Shown: positions 17,108-26,275, counted from the first letter of the stretch. The stretch: DNA of 64,000 bases from HT1-32 sp040219025 (GCA_040219025.1 JAVJTE010000020.1:682001-746000); one strand, 5' to 3'. The notes: generated by a model not told the origin, from the sequence alone. Made by a program: numbers and translations.

Positions 17108-17908
17108 ATGCGCCCTTCAGGCCGTCAGTTTGACGAATTGCGACCGATTTCGATCGAGACAGGAGTAAGCAAGCATGCAGAAGGCTCCTGCTTTATCTGC
17201 TTTGGCGACACACAGGTGCTGTGCACGGCCAGTGTTGACGAAAAAGTTCCGGGCTGGATGCGCAATTCCGGGAAGGGCTGGGTCACGGCGGAATATGGCA
17301 TGCTGCCCCGGGCTACCGGTGACCGGATGGCCCGTGAGGCGGCACGCGGCAAGCAGAGCGGGCGGACCCAGGAGATCCAGCGCCTGATCGGACGCAGCCT
17401 GCGGGCGGTGGTTGATCTGGAAGGTCTGGGCGAAGTTCAGATCAAGGTCGATTGCGATGTCATCCAGGCCGACGGCGGTACACGGACAGCGTCGATTACC
17501 GGTGGTTTTGTCGCACTTTATGCGGCGCTGCAGCGGATGCAGTCGCTGGGCAGCCTTTCGATAATGCCGATCACGACGCCGGTTGCGGCGATCTCCTGCG
17601 GTATCTTCCGGGGCGAGCCGGTGCTGGATCTGGACTATCTCGAAGATTCCACCGCCATGGCCGATGCGAATTTTGTGCTGAGCGGCGATGGTGGTATCGT
17701 CGAAATTCAGGCAACGGCGGAAGAAGAGCCGTTTGGCGACGAGGCATTTACTGAACTGATGCGGCTTGCACGCAAGGGCATTGCGGAACTGGTGGAACAT
17801 CAGGCCAAAGCGCTTGGTATTGATGATGATCCGGTCGCGGAAGAGGAGGAAGTGTCACCTGAGACGACAGAATCCGAAGCCCCGGCAGAGGAGCAGCCGA
17901 AAGGCTGA
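17108..17908 (+). CDS. rph: Ribonuclease PH
   Basis: RNase PH trims tRNA 3' ends phosphorolytically. The first ~238 residues match the family. RPSGRQFDELRPISIETG opens it, then CTASVDEKVPGW, the phosphate-binding arginine stretch GRTQEIQRLIGRSLRAVVDL, DCDVIQADGGTRTASITGGF, and DLDYLEDSTAMADANFVLSG. The protein is 266 residues because of an acidic tail (DDDPVAEEEEV onward, rich in Glu, Thr and Pro), absent from standard RNase PH. AGGAGAG precedes the ATG at 17108. Confidence 0.94.
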   Translation: MRPSGRQFDELRPISIETGVSKHAEGSCFICFGDTQVLCTASVDEKVPGWMRNSGKGWVTAEYGMLPRATGDRMAREAARGKQSGRTQEIQRLIGRSLRAVVDLEGLGEVQIKVDCDVIQADGGTRTASITGGFVALYAALQRMQSLGSLSIMPITTPVAAISCGIFRGEPVLDLDYLEDSTAMADANFVLSGDGGIVEIQATAEEEPFGDEAFTELMRLARKGIAELVEHQAKALGIDDDPVAEEEEVSPETTESEAPAEEQPKG

Positions 17909-17959
17909 TAACCTGCCGGTCCCGCCGGTAGGGTGGTAACTGGTGCAACAGAGGGCGAG

Positions 17960-18745
17960 ATGACAGACGCGGGCGAGATGCTCACCAGAGAGATCATGCA
18001 GCTTCGGCAGTTTTTCCGGGCGGCAATGAACGATCAGCTGTTCGGTGATGAAATCGCCTGGGCGGCGCTTTCTCTCATTGACCTTGATGAGATTGCCGCT
18101 CTGCCGGAGGATGATCGCCGCAGCAGGCTGTTCTGTGATGCGCTTTCTGCCTGGACGGCTGCTGCGGGAACGGAACGAAAGAACAACTTCTCCGGAAGTG
18201 ATCTGCTGGCATCAACCAGACCTGTCGCAAGTCCGGGGGAGTTAATGCTGATCCTGACTGAAGTCATGGGACTGGCGCACCGGGACGCTGCCAGTGCGCT
18301 GCATCTGTCACTGGCTGATGCGATGGATCTTGCGAAGTCGGCCCGGGCCGGGCTGGAGCAGCGAATCACTGGCCGGGTACTGATTATTGAAGATGAGCCC
18401 CTGATTGCAGAGGGGGTTGCGATGCTGGTCGAGAGCCTGGGAGCAGAGGTGGTTGCCATGGCGCGCAGCCTTGATCAGGCAATCGCACTGGCAGCAAGGC
18501 ACCGGCCGGATGTGGTGCTGGCTGATTTTGATCTGGGCGGTGGCGGTACCGGACTGGATGCGGTCAAACAGATCACCTCGGAGATGCCGGCGGTGGCAAT
18601 TTTCATCACCGCCTTTCCGGATGAAGTCCTGACCGGCGAAGATTATGAACCGACATTTGTCCTGGCGAAACCCTACCGGGAACGCGCCCTTAAAACCGCA
18701 CTGGCCTACAGTCTGAAAGCGCCACGGGCGGAACTGGTGGAATAG
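17960..18745 (+). CDS. phyR: General stress response regulator PhyR (sigma-like domain + receiver)
   Basis: PhyR is the response regulator that, once phosphorylated, sequesters the anti-sigma factor NepR and frees EcfG. This 261-residue protein has the expected layout. Residues 1-~135 are a divergent sigma-factor-like domain (region-4-like part GLAHRDAASALHLSLADAM). Residues ~139-255 are a receiver with VLIIEDEPLIA (E144, D145), phosphoacceptor D189 in VVLADFDLG, the FITAFPDEVLTGE loop and K237. ATG 17960 is preferred over an upstream GTG at 17933 because it gives the normal N-terminus. It follows rph and is followed by a small ribbon-helix-helix gene rather than a recognisable nepR. Confidence 0.85.
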   Translation: MTDAGEMLTREIMQLRQFFRAAMNDQLFGDEIAWAALSLIDLDEIAALPEDDRRSRLFCDALSAWTAAAGTERKNNFSGSDLLASTRPVASPGELMLILTEVMGLAHRDAASALHLSLADAMDLAKSARAGLEQRITGRVLIIEDEPLIAEGVAMLVESLGAEVVAMARSLDQAIALAARHRPDVVLADFDLGGGGTGLDAVKQITSEMPAVAIFITAFPDEVLTGEDYEPTFVLAKPYRERALKTALAYSLKAPRAELVE

Positions 18746-18764
18746 AGAGATCGGAAATCAGACG

Positions 18765-18950
18765 ATGGAAAAGCGTGTCGTCAAATTGCAGGTCATGCTG
18801 AATGACAGTGAACTTGAGGAGATCGATGACTGGCGGTTTGAGAACCGGGCGGCATCCCGCAGTGCTGCAGTCCGCGAGCTGATTTTTGAAAGTCTCCAGA
18901 AATGGAAAGACGCCCGCGAGCAGCAGGCATCATCCGCCAGCGACGACTGA
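18765..18950 (+). CDS. Small ribbon-helix-helix (CopG-like) protein
   Basis: A 61-residue protein: MEKRVVKLQVMLNDSELEEI forms the beta strand and first helix, then RAASRSAAVRELIFESLQKW forms the second helix of an RHH/Arc-CopG fold, followed by a short polar tail. It would bind DNA as a dimer. It lies 19 bases after phyR and its last 21 bases overlap the 3' end of the convergent receiver gene. It lacks the NepR signature and is not that anti-sigma factor. Its target is unknown; a regulator of this signalling locus is only an inference. Confidence 0.7.
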   Translation: MEKRVVKLQVMLNDSELEEIDDWRFENRAASRSAAVRELIFESLQKWKDAREQQASSASDD

Positions 18951-19337
18951 TACCGTCGGGGTACGGTCGCGAATGGCCTGATCCAGCGCCCGGACCAGAC
19001 GCTGTTCCGGGTAGGGTTTGGGAACCAGCGTGTAGTCCATGAAATCCTTCGTCAGGCCGGCAGACGATCCGTAGGCAGTTGCAAAAATGAAAGGAATCTC
19101 GCGATCCTTCAGCCACTGTGCCAGCGGAAATACGTCGCCATCCCGCAGGGTAATATCCAGAATTGCCGCATCATATTCCTCGCCCTCCGCCAGTGGCAGG
19201 GCGTTTTTCAGGCTGGCAACCGGGCCGACAATCGTGCATTCCCTGCTTTCAAGTATATCTGCCAGTTCCATCGCCGCGAGCATTTCATCTTCGACAACCA
19301 GTATGCGTTTTCCGGAAAGTTGCGTATTCTTCGTCAT
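18930..19337 (-). CDS. Single-domain response regulator
   Basis: A 135-residue receiver domain without an output domain. Visible are RILVVEDEMLAAMEL (acid pocket near residues 16-17), phosphoacceptor D61 in AAILDITLRDGDVF, the FIFATAYG switch region and LVPKPYPEQRL with the conserved Lys. The ATG at 19337 has GGAGG upstream (GGGAGGAACATTTCAG); an upstream extension of the frame is unlikely to be translated. It is divergent from the CHASE3 histidine kinase and 53 bases from its start, so it is a probable phosphorylation partner feeding into or competing with PhyR. Confidence 0.87.
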   Translation of the reverse strand: MTKNTQLSGKRILVVEDEMLAAMELADILESRECTIVGPVASLKNALPLAEGEEYDAAILDITLRDGDVFPLAQWLKDREIPFIFATAYGSSAGLTKDFMDYTLVPKPYPEQRLVRALDQAIRDRTPTVSVVAGG

Positions 19338-19390
19338 CTGAAATGTTCCTCCCGGCAATTTTTGACCCCACCAGAACAGGATATACGCTT

Positions 19391-20833
19391 GTGACTGCAG
19401 AAAGTTCCGAAACAGAGCAGGCTTCTTCCGATCAGCTTGCATCGGTCAGCGCAGCCCTCGGCAGTGTGATAAGTTTCCGGACAATCTACATTTTTCTGTT
19501 CGGCGGGCTGGGCCTCATCGTCATCGCCGTCATCGCGGCGTCATGGCTGATGATCGAGCAGATCAAGGCTGACGGCTGGATCGAACATACGCTTCAGATT
19601 CAGGAAGATGCGCGGGAATATGAGGTTCTTGTACAGAATATGGAGCTCGGGTTTCGTGGTTATATCCTGAGCCGCAATCCGAGATTTCTGGAGCCCTACG
19701 CAACTGCCCGCGCCGATATTCCCCGGATGCATGAACGTCTGCTGGGACGGGTTGGTGACAACAAGGAGCAGATGGCCCGTCTGGAACATATCGCCAGGCT
19801 GCTTACGGTTCATCAGATACTGATCGACAAGGCGCTGGACGCGGCCACCAAGGCAAATTTTGAAGGCGCTGTGCTGCTGTTCAGCAAGTCACTTGATGAC
19901 CGGGTGATGCCGGACCTGCAGTACGAATTTGCCGCCTTTCAGCAGGAGGAGACCAGCCTGCTGGGACAACGACGTGCCGAGGCCGAGGCACTTTCCGGCT
20001 GGATGATTGGTGCGGCCGGGGTGGCGATGAGTGGCGCGATCATCACGCTTTGTCTGGCGATTATCCTGAGCCGCCGGCGTTATCTTGCCCTGGCCCGCAA
20101 CGAAATGACGCTGAGCCTGGAGAACAGCGAGCTGGTCAAGAGCATGCGGCGCCGGGCTGAAGAACTGGCAACGGCACGGGATCAGGCAGAGGAAAGTACC
20201 CGTCGGGCAGAGGCGCTGCTGCGTGATGTTCATCACCGCGTTGGCAATTCGCTGCAACTGGTGGCGGCTTTTCTGGGACTGCAGGCAAACCAGTCAGACA
20301 ATGATGATTGTGTCGCCGCGCTGCGCGCTGCCCGCGATCGTGTGCTGTCGATTGCCTCGGCACAGCGCCGCCTGCGGATCAGCGAGAGCGGCGACAGCGT
20401 CGAGGCACCGGATTTCATCAAGGCCATTGTCGAGGATCTGCGGGTCAACCTGCAGGAAGTTGGTCCGGTTACGCTGGAGAGCAGCAGCGAGGATTTGCAA
20501 CTGCTGTCCAAGGATGCGGTCTCGATTGGTGTCATCGTGACGGAACTGGCGACCAATGCGGTCAAATATGCCTTTCCGGACGGGACGGAGGGGACGGTCA
20601 CGGTGTCGCTGACCTCGCGGCATGACGGAGAGACCTATGTCCTCAGGGTGTCAGATGACGGCATCGGGCTGGAAAGTTCCGTGTCATCACCGAGCGGCGG
20701 GCTGGGGTCGCGCATTGTCGACCGGCTGGCGGCGGCGCTGGGTGGCGAGGTGGAACGGGGGGAACTGGCGACAGGCAGTGAGCGCCCGGGCACCGTCGTC
20801 TCGGTTATCTTCCCCAATCCCCGGCTGATCTGA
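19391..20833 (+). CDS. CHASE3-containing HisKA_2/HWE-type sensor histidine kinase
   Basis: A 480-residue membrane kinase. TM1 is at ~31-55. A periplasmic CHASE3 domain (~60-200) carries LGFRGYILSRNPRFLEPY, and TM2 is at ~203-226. A helical linker leads to the phosphoacceptor motif VHHRVGNSLQLVAAFL (H281/H282) and a HATPase domain with the N box ELATNAVKYAF and G1 box DDGIGL at 422-427. This HRxxN kinase class commonly phosphorylates PhyR. The GTG at 19391 with AGGA at 19378-19381 is preferred, because the longer open frame encodes an unlike N-terminus. It is divergent from the single-domain receiver and next to phyR. Confidence 0.85.
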   Translation: MTAESSETEQASSDQLASVSAALGSVISFRTIYIFLFGGLGLIVIAVIAASWLMIEQIKADGWIEHTLQIQEDAREYEVLVQNMELGFRGYILSRNPRFLEPYATARADIPRMHERLLGRVGDNKEQMARLEHIARLLTVHQILIDKALDAATKANFEGAVLLFSKSLDDRVMPDLQYEFAAFQQEETSLLGQRRAEAEALSGWMIGAAGVAMSGAIITLCLAIILSRRRYLALARNEMTLSLENSELVKSMRRRAEELATARDQAEESTRRAEALLRDVHHRVGNSLQLVAAFLGLQANQSDNDDCVAALRAARDRVLSIASAQRRLRISESGDSVEAPDFIKAIVEDLRVNLQEVGPVTLESSSEDLQLLSKDAVSIGVIVTELATNAVKYAFPDGTEGTVTVSLTSRHDGETYVLRVSDDGIGLESSVSSPSGGLGSRIVDRLAAALGGEVERGELATGSERPGTVVSVIFPNPRLI

Positions 20834-20839
20834 CGGCTG

Positions 20840-21790
20840 TCACGACGGCTCCGAAGGCCCGTCTTCGGCTGCCTTTCTCTCCTTGCGTTTGCCCATCAGC
20901 AAATCCGCTTCAAGCCGGTTTCGTTGTGCCAGATAGAAGGCTTCAAGGAAGGGCTGGCAGGCCACGTTACGCAGGGGTTCTGTGTAGTCTATCTTGCGGG
21001 CGATACGCCGGGCGACATCCTGACGGGTGGCATCAGCGGCCTTGCCGGTTGCCCGCAGGACGGTCTCCAGTGTCTGCAGTTCGTAGACGCCATAGATCGA
21101 CAGCTGTGCCGGTGTGAACGTGAAGTCCGGCAGGGATTGCTGAAACCGGGTTCGTTTTGCCGGGGCGGCACGGGCAGAGGTTGCCGCACCCATGTCCTGC
21201 AGAAGTCGCGGTCTGGGCAGGTTGATCACCCAGGTTCCGGCGACCAGATCACCGACCCGCAGGCGGTCCCGGTTGAAGAACGGCATGAAGACGAAGATGC
21301 CGATCCAGACCGTTGTCAGAAGATTCTGCCAGGCTTCCACTTCGTCACCCGGTCTGCTCAGCAGGAAGGTGACCGGCAGGAACAGCTCGATCTCCCGCAT
21401 GATGTTGCGGGCGATCACGGCTTCTGCGGTGAGCCTGCCGCCATGCCGGTCGGCGACGCGGATGCCGAGCATGCGCTTGCCGGGTGTTGAGCCGCGCCAG
21501 CGGATTTCAAACCAGCAGAAATAGAAGCTCCGGATCAGGAAGGAGCCGATGATGCCAATACTGACGGTCAGTCCGAGGGCAAAATTACCACCAATGTCGA
21601 ACGTATTGTGGAGAAACCAGAGACCGAGAAAAGCCAGCGCCCAGACGGTCGTGACCAGCAGGCCAAGCACGACCAGATCGATCAGCAGGGCGGCGAAACG
21701 GGAGCCGCGATCCGCCAGACTGATATCGAGCGGAACGCCTTCCGGCGTTATCAGGGTGCGCTGCCCTTTCCGGCTGTCAGCGGCGGCCAC
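20840..21790 (-). CDS. RDD-family membrane protein
   Basis: A 316-residue protein with the RDD domain. After a short N-terminal strand (TLITPEGVPLDISLADRGSR) come RFAALLIDLVVLG and two further hydrophobic segments, including the GSTPGKRMLGIRVADRHG loop characteristic of the family. The last ~130 residues are soluble and basic and end in a charged tail. It is the last gene of a six-gene minus-strand cluster with DUF4129, DUF4350, MoxR, DUF58 and SpoIIM genes, and it overlaps the SpoIIM stop by 14 bases. The molecular role of RDD proteins in this cluster is not known. Confidence 0.85.
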   Translation of the reverse strand: MAAADSRKGQRTLITPEGVPLDISLADRGSRFAALLIDLVVLGLLVTTVWALAFLGLWFLHNTFDIGGNFALGLTVSIGIIGSFLIRSFYFCWFEIRWRGSTPGKRMLGIRVADRHGGRLTAEAVIARNIMREIELFLPVTFLLSRPGDEVEAWQNLLTTVWIGIFVFMPFFNRDRLRVGDLVAGTWVINLPRPRLLQDMGAATSARAAPAKRTRFQQSLPDFTFTPAQLSIYGVYELQTLETVLRATGKAADATRQDVARRIARKIDYTEPLRNVACQPFLEAFYLAQRNRLEADLLMGKRKERKAAEDGPSEPS

Positions 21791-22796
21791 GTCTTCCCCC
21801 TGTCAGAAACCAGACCATCCAGAGCGTCAGCATGATCAGGCCGATACCGTAACGGGCCGACATATCCTGGATAAGCTGCCGTCCGAAACCTTCGAGAATG
21901 GCGGCGACGAACAGCATGATGATGGCGACAACCAGCATCCGGGCGGCTGTCCGTCCGGCCGCCGCCAGATTGTCGAGGCGGCTGAGACGACCGGGGAAGG
22001 CGGCGGCCTGGCCCAGCATCAGCCCGCCACCACCACAGATCAGGATTGCCAGAATTTCGGTTGTACCGTGAATTGTCAGCCAGCCGCCAAGATCGACGGC
22101 CATACCGCGACTGGCATAGAGCGCCATGAAAGCACCGACCGTGCAGCCGTTATAGAACAGCAGCAGCATCGTCGGGATGCCAAAGGCGAAACCGAGCGCA
22201 AAGGCCAGCAGGGCGATCCCCGCATTGTGGGAGAACAGGAACGAGGTAAAGAACTGCAGATTACCGATCTGCAGTTCGGCATTATCGTATATGACAGCCC
22301 GGAGATCGGTGTCTGACGTGGTTGGTGCCCGTCCCCCGGCCATCTCGGGCGAGACGAAGCTGTAGAACCAGTCCGGATTGCCCACCACCAGCGCATAGCT
22401 GACGAGGGCGCCGAGCGCGAAAATTGCGCCGGCAACCGACACATGGGCTGCGCCCTGTCGCATGGCCGTCGGCAGGCTGTGCCACAGCAGATGCCAGAGG
22501 CTGGCGACAAACCCGGTATTGACCCCGTAAATTGCCAGATAAGCCCGCGTCGAAAGCACTTCCAGATAGGACAGAACAGCAGCATCAAGCGAGGTTGCCC
22601 GGGCCACCGACAGCGATGACAGGGTTTGCCGGTAAAGCATCGGCAGCTTCAGGGTTTCCTCTGCCGTCAGCTTCCGCAGTCCCTTCTTCTCGATACGGGT
22701 GACCAGGCCGTCCAGTTCAAGCCAGAGATGCTCGCGTTCCTTCCGGAAAGCGCTGCTTTTCAGCTCAGCGGATGCTCTCTTGACCGTCTGTCCCAT
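21777..22796 (-). CDS. Stage II sporulation protein M (SpoIIM) family membrane protein
   Basis: A 339-residue polytopic protein of the SpoIIM/DUF95 family, found in non-sporulating bacteria beside MoxR-DUF58 genes. The soluble N-terminal ~100 residues are helical and charged. They are followed by about six hydrophobic segments containing FTSFLFSHNAGIALLAFALG and LLLFYNGCTVGAFMALYASR, and WLTIHGTTEILAILICGGGG, where the HGxxE-like motif is typical. ATG 22796 shares a base with the DUF58 stop (TGATG); the longer frame upstream is not needed. No sporulation role is implied. Confidence 0.86.
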   Translation of the reverse strand: MGQTVKRASAELKSSAFRKEREHLWLELDGLVTRIEKKGLRKLTAEETLKLPMLYRQTLSSLSVARATSLDAAVLSYLEVLSTRAYLAIYGVNTGFVASLWHLLWHSLPTAMRQGAAHVSVAGAIFALGALVSYALVVGNPDWFYSFVSPEMAGGRAPTTSDTDLRAVIYDNAELQIGNLQFFTSFLFSHNAGIALLAFALGFAFGIPTMLLLFYNGCTVGAFMALYASRGMAVDLGGWLTIHGTTEILAILICGGGGLMLGQAAAFPGRLSRLDNLAAAGRTAARMLVVAIIMLFVAAILEGFGRQLIQDMSARYGIGLIMLTLWMVWFLTGGRRGRR

Positions 22797-24106
22797 CAGA
22801 TGGCATCCCGTCGCTTGAGGTTCATATAGCTGTTCAGCAGGTCCGTTCCGAACTGCTCCGGTGTCGTCTCGATACAATCAACACCCATCCGCCGCAGCCT
22901 TTCCAGCACGATACGCCGGTCACGCAGGGCGGCATCCGCGACAATGGCGCGCCCCATGTCGGCCAGCCCGTCGACGGGACTGCTGCGCAATGTCTCCAGT
23001 GTTCTGTTTGCGAAAGTTACGAACAGGACCAGATGCCGTCGCGACAGCCGGGCAATGTTGTCCATCATCAGTTCAGCCGAGACCGTATCTTCAAAATCCG
23101 TCAGGACGATGATCAGTGACCGCCGGTTCAGGGTTGCGGCGATGCGGGTGAGTGACAGGGTGAAATTGGTCTCTGCGCCGGTGTAGCCGATTTCGGCGGC
23201 AATCCGGCGGACAACGGTAAAGCCCTGCGGTCCGCCGACCGGTGGCATTCCCGCATCAACATCGGCGTTGAAGCCGTAGAGGCCAATCCTGTCGCCGTCA
23301 CGGAGCGCGATATATCCGAGTTGCAGGGCTGCTGTCATCGCGTGATCCAGCTTGGCGATGCCGGCAACCGGTTCGCCCATCAGCCGGCCATTATCCACGG
23401 CCATGATGATCTGGTGGTTACGCTCGGTACGGAATTCCTTGCAGATCAGCTGGCGGTGGCGGGCGCTCTGCTTCCAGTCAATCGAGCGGTGGTCCAGTCC
23501 CGGCACATATTCCCGCAGGGCGTCAAACTCGGACCCGTCACCCTGCAGCAGTTGCGGTTTGCTGCCGAACAGGCTGTCCCGTGCGTCGAAGGCGATGGCG
23601 GCTCGCCGGACAGCACGAACGTTTGGTATCACCGGCACCTCGGCGCCAACCGGCAGGCGGAGGCTGCGACGGGTCAGCCGCCATCTGCCTTCCCAGGCAA
23701 TCCAGATCGCCGGCACATGTGCAATGCCACGGCGGACCGGCAGGATGTCGAGGGCTTCCCTGTGCCGGCCAGCCGGCAGGTCACCGGGCAGTCCCTGCCA
23801 TGACAGCATCACCGTTTCATCCGGGCATTCAACGGCCAGCTGCACCTGGTGAAGCGGCATCCGTGCATCAATGAGAATGCCGGCCCGTTCGGCCTCTCCG
23901 ACAAACAGGGCTGCCGGACCGTCCATATGCACCCGGACATCGCTCGTTCGTGCCATGCGCAGCCCGTCGAACAGGATGACGGCCAGAACCAGCAGCATCA
24001 GCCAGAGCGGCAGCGACCAGAGGTCGGGCGCGATGCTCACCACCAGGATCGCCAGAATCGCAACAACACCGGCCAGCAGGGCTGCACGAACGGTCGGCAT
24101 GAACAT
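22796..24106 (-). CDS. DUF58 domain-containing protein
   Basis: A 436-residue protein with two N-terminal membrane helices (about 7-45), a beta-rich middle region and the DUF58/VWA-like C-terminal domain. The DUF58 signature is GDGSEFDALREYVPGLDHRSIDWKQSARHRQL shortened around the invariant IDWKxSAR. An integrin-like IIMAVDNGRLM strand follows, then SLIIVLTDFED. Such proteins are thought to act with MoxR AAA+ ATPases as chaperone or cofactor-insertion partners. It overlaps MoxR by one base and SpoIIM by one base. Confidence 0.88.
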   Translation of the reverse strand: MFMPTVRAALLAGVVAILAILVVSIAPDLWSLPLWLMLLVLAVILFDGLRMARTSDVRVHMDGPAALFVGEAERAGILIDARMPLHQVQLAVECPDETVMLSWQGLPGDLPAGRHREALDILPVRRGIAHVPAIWIAWEGRWRLTRRSLRLPVGAEVPVIPNVRAVRRAAIAFDARDSLFGSKPQLLQGDGSEFDALREYVPGLDHRSIDWKQSARHRQLICKEFRTERNHQIIMAVDNGRLMGEPVAGIAKLDHAMTAALQLGYIALRDGDRIGLYGFNADVDAGMPPVGGPQGFTVVRRIAAEIGYTGAETNFTLSLTRIAATLNRRSLIIVLTDFEDTVSAELMMDNIARLSRRHLVLFVTFANRTLETLRSSPVDGLADMGRAIVADAALRDRRIVLERLRRMGVDCIETTPEQFGTDLLNSYMNLKRRDAI

Positions 24107-25062
24107 CAGCGGGGGGCCGCGATCTCGGCAAGGATGGCCTCGACGACAGCTTCTGCCGTGACGCCTTCAATCTCTGCCCCCGGCGACAGCTGGATACGGT
24201 GGCGCAGGGCCGGTAGGGCGAGGGTCTGGATGTCGTCGGGGATGACATAATCCCGCCCCTGCAAGGCGGCATGGGCCCGTGACGCAATGGCCAGCATATT
24301 GGCCGCCCGGGGTGACGCACCGACCGATAGTGACGGATGCTCCCGCGTTGCCCGGACAAGGTCGACGATATAGTCAATCAGGTCACCGGTGATACGCAGT
24401 CTGGCGACGACATTCCGGATTTCGGTAAGGTCGGCCAGTGAGGCAACGCGCTGTATATCGAACGCGGTCAGGTCGGGCATGCTGCTGCGATGACCATGCC
24501 GGGCGACGATGGCCCGTTCCTGGTCCCGGTCCGGATAGTCGATGATATGCTTGAACAGAAACCGGTCGAGCTGAGCCTCGGGCAGGGGGTAGGTGCCCTG
24601 CTGTTCAATCGGGTTCTGGGTGGCGATGACCATAAAACCGCTGCCCAGCGGATGGCTTTCACCATCAATGGTGACCACACGTTCCTGCATGGCCTGCAAC
24701 AGGGCGGCCTGGGTTTTCGGGGGGGTCCGGTTGATTTCGTCAGCCAGCAGCAGCTCGGTGAAGATTGGCCCCTTGGTCAGGTGAAAGCTGTTGGTCTGGA
24801 AATTGAACAGGTTGGTGCCGATAACGTCGCCCGGCATCAGGTCGGGGGTAAACTGGATACGCCCGAATTTCATGTCCACGGCGGCAGCGAAGCTCTGCAC
24901 CAGCAGCGTTTTTGCCGTGCCGGGAACGCCTTCCAGCAACAGATGACCTTCAGATAGCAGTGCCACTGTCAGCAGGTCGACAGCGGCGTCCTGGCCGACA
25001 ACGACCTTTGCAATCTCTTCTCGCAACCTGGCGCTGAACGCGCCGATTTCATCGGGTCCCAT
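24106..25062 (-). CDS. MoxR-family AAA+ ATPase
   Basis: A 318-residue cytoplasmic AAA+ ATPase. Walker A is GVPGTAKTLLVQSFA, Walker B LLADEINRTPPKTQ, sensor 1 VIATQNPIEQQGTYPLPEAQLDRF, and the second-domain motif is SVGASPRAANML. MoxR proteins remodel or activate partner proteins, usually the adjacent DUF58/VWA protein. ATG 25062 (MGPDEIGAF) is preferred to the ATG twelve bases upstream because TGAGG lies at good spacing. It overlaps the DUF4350 stop by 14 bases. Confidence 0.92.
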   Translation of the reverse strand: MGPDEIGAFSARLREEIAKVVVGQDAAVDLLTVALLSEGHLLLEGVPGTAKTLLVQSFAAAVDMKFGRIQFTPDLMPGDVIGTNLFNFQTNSFHLTKGPIFTELLLADEINRTPPKTQAALLQAMQERVVTIDGESHPLGSGFMVIATQNPIEQQGTYPLPEAQLDRFLFKHIIDYPDRDQERAIVARHGHRSSMPDLTAFDIQRVASLADLTEIRNVVARLRITGDLIDYIVDLVRATREHPSLSVGASPRAANMLAIASRAHAALQGRDYVIPDDIQTLALPALRHRIQLSPGAEIEGVTAEAVVEAILAEIAAPR

Positions 25063-26275
25063 GCATAACCTCATGACTCCATTGGTTTAATTTCCCGGCC
25101 CAGAGGCGGGTTTCGGATCTGCCGGCGGCTTTTCCGGCACCGGTGAAACCCAGATGGTCCAGCATCCGGTAAATATCGCCTGCGACACCCCGGCGTTGTG
25201 CAATGACTGCCAGCCGGCGGATTTTCTCATCATCGGAAAGCCCGGATGGCAGATGCAGCGAGGTGGCAACATTACGGATTGTCATTGCCGCATATTCCCG
25301 GCCCAGCAGCCCGGTATCGCCCCGCTGTTCCAGCAGGGTTGCGGTCACGTCATAAAGTGCCGCCCGTCCTGTACCGTAGTCGCGCTGGCGCCGCAGCGGC
25401 GGGCCGAACCGTTTTATCCCGGCAAGTATCAGCAATAACAGGGCTGTCAGGCCGGTCAGGGTTGGTCCCAGAAGCGGCGGTGTCAGGATATTCCGCCAGA
25501 GATCAGGGCTCTGGCCAAAACCGTGAATGGTTTCATCGAAGATGATCGCAGAGTCTTCTGGTCCGGCGGTCTGGATAATCCGGTAAGTCAGCTCTGCGTT
25601 ACGCCCGCGCAACAGCCCCTGATTATTCAGAATATCCGGATCGGACAGAAGATAATGGTTGCTGAAACGGTTGCCGATCCTGGCCAGCAGCACACCCTCT
25701 CCAACTCTCAGAACCGGAGAAATCCCTGCGGACTGATGAAGCAGTTGCAACTCGTCGACATCCGGGCGGGGGGCATTGCGTCCAAAGATACCCCGTACAG
25801 CGGATGTCTCCCCGGTTCTGTAGACTGTCAGCCCGTCGACGAACATACCCGCAATTTCGTCAATCTGCGGGGCGGGTGCCAGTCTGGCATTGCCAACCCA
25901 TCGTGGATTTTCAGAGTCCCGGGCAGGGACTCTTTTCGGCAGAACATGGAGTATTCGCTGGTCCCGCCCGGCAGTTTTCAGAAAATCTCCGAGCAGTTCC
26001 TTGCTCCGCGGCTCTGCGGCAATCAGCAGGTTTGTCGTTCCCGCCTTGGTGGCCGAGCCGGCGCGGCTGACGATGACTGTCCGGCCTGTGGCCCGGAGGG
26101 TCTCGGCCAGTCCCTTGTGACCGACGGCCGAGACTGAATAGCTGCTGGTCCGGAAATCACTGCGGACAGCCAGATCCGGCGCGAAAACGGACATCAGGAT
26201 GATGCCGGTGAAGGACAGAATGCCGACGGCAATCAGGGCAGTGAGGGTGCGGGGAGCAAAGATGCTGCTGTTCAT
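25049..26275 (-). CDS. DUF4350 domain-containing membrane protein
   Basis: A 408-residue protein with an N-terminal membrane helix (TLTALIAVGILSFTGIILMS) and a DUF4350 domain in the first half (SYSVSAVGHKGLAETLRATGRTV shortened around the GxxGLAE-like motif; ILHVLPKRVP; AIIFDETIHGFG). A second helix lies near residue 270 (PLLGPTLTGLTALLLLILAG). The C-terminal ~120 residues are soluble and helical. This is the standard partner found between DUF4129 and MoxR genes. Function unknown. Confidence 0.85.
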   Translation of the reverse strand: MNSSIFAPRTLTALIAVGILSFTGIILMSVFAPDLAVRSDFRTSSYSVSAVGHKGLAETLRATGRTVIVSRAGSATKAGTTNLLIAAEPRSKELLGDFLKTAGRDQRILHVLPKRVPARDSENPRWVGNARLAPAPQIDEIAGMFVDGLTVYRTGETSAVRGIFGRNAPRPDVDELQLLHQSAGISPVLRVGEGVLLARIGNRFSNHYLLSDPDILNNQGLLRGRNAELTYRIIQTAGPEDSAIIFDETIHGFGQSPDLWRNILTPPLLGPTLTGLTALLLLILAGIKRFGPPLRRQRDYGTGRAALYDVTATLLEQRGDTGLLGREYAAMTIRNVATSLHLPSGLSDDEKIRRLAVIAQRRGVAGDIYRMLDHLGFTGAGKAAGRSETRLWAGKLNQWSHEVMHGTR

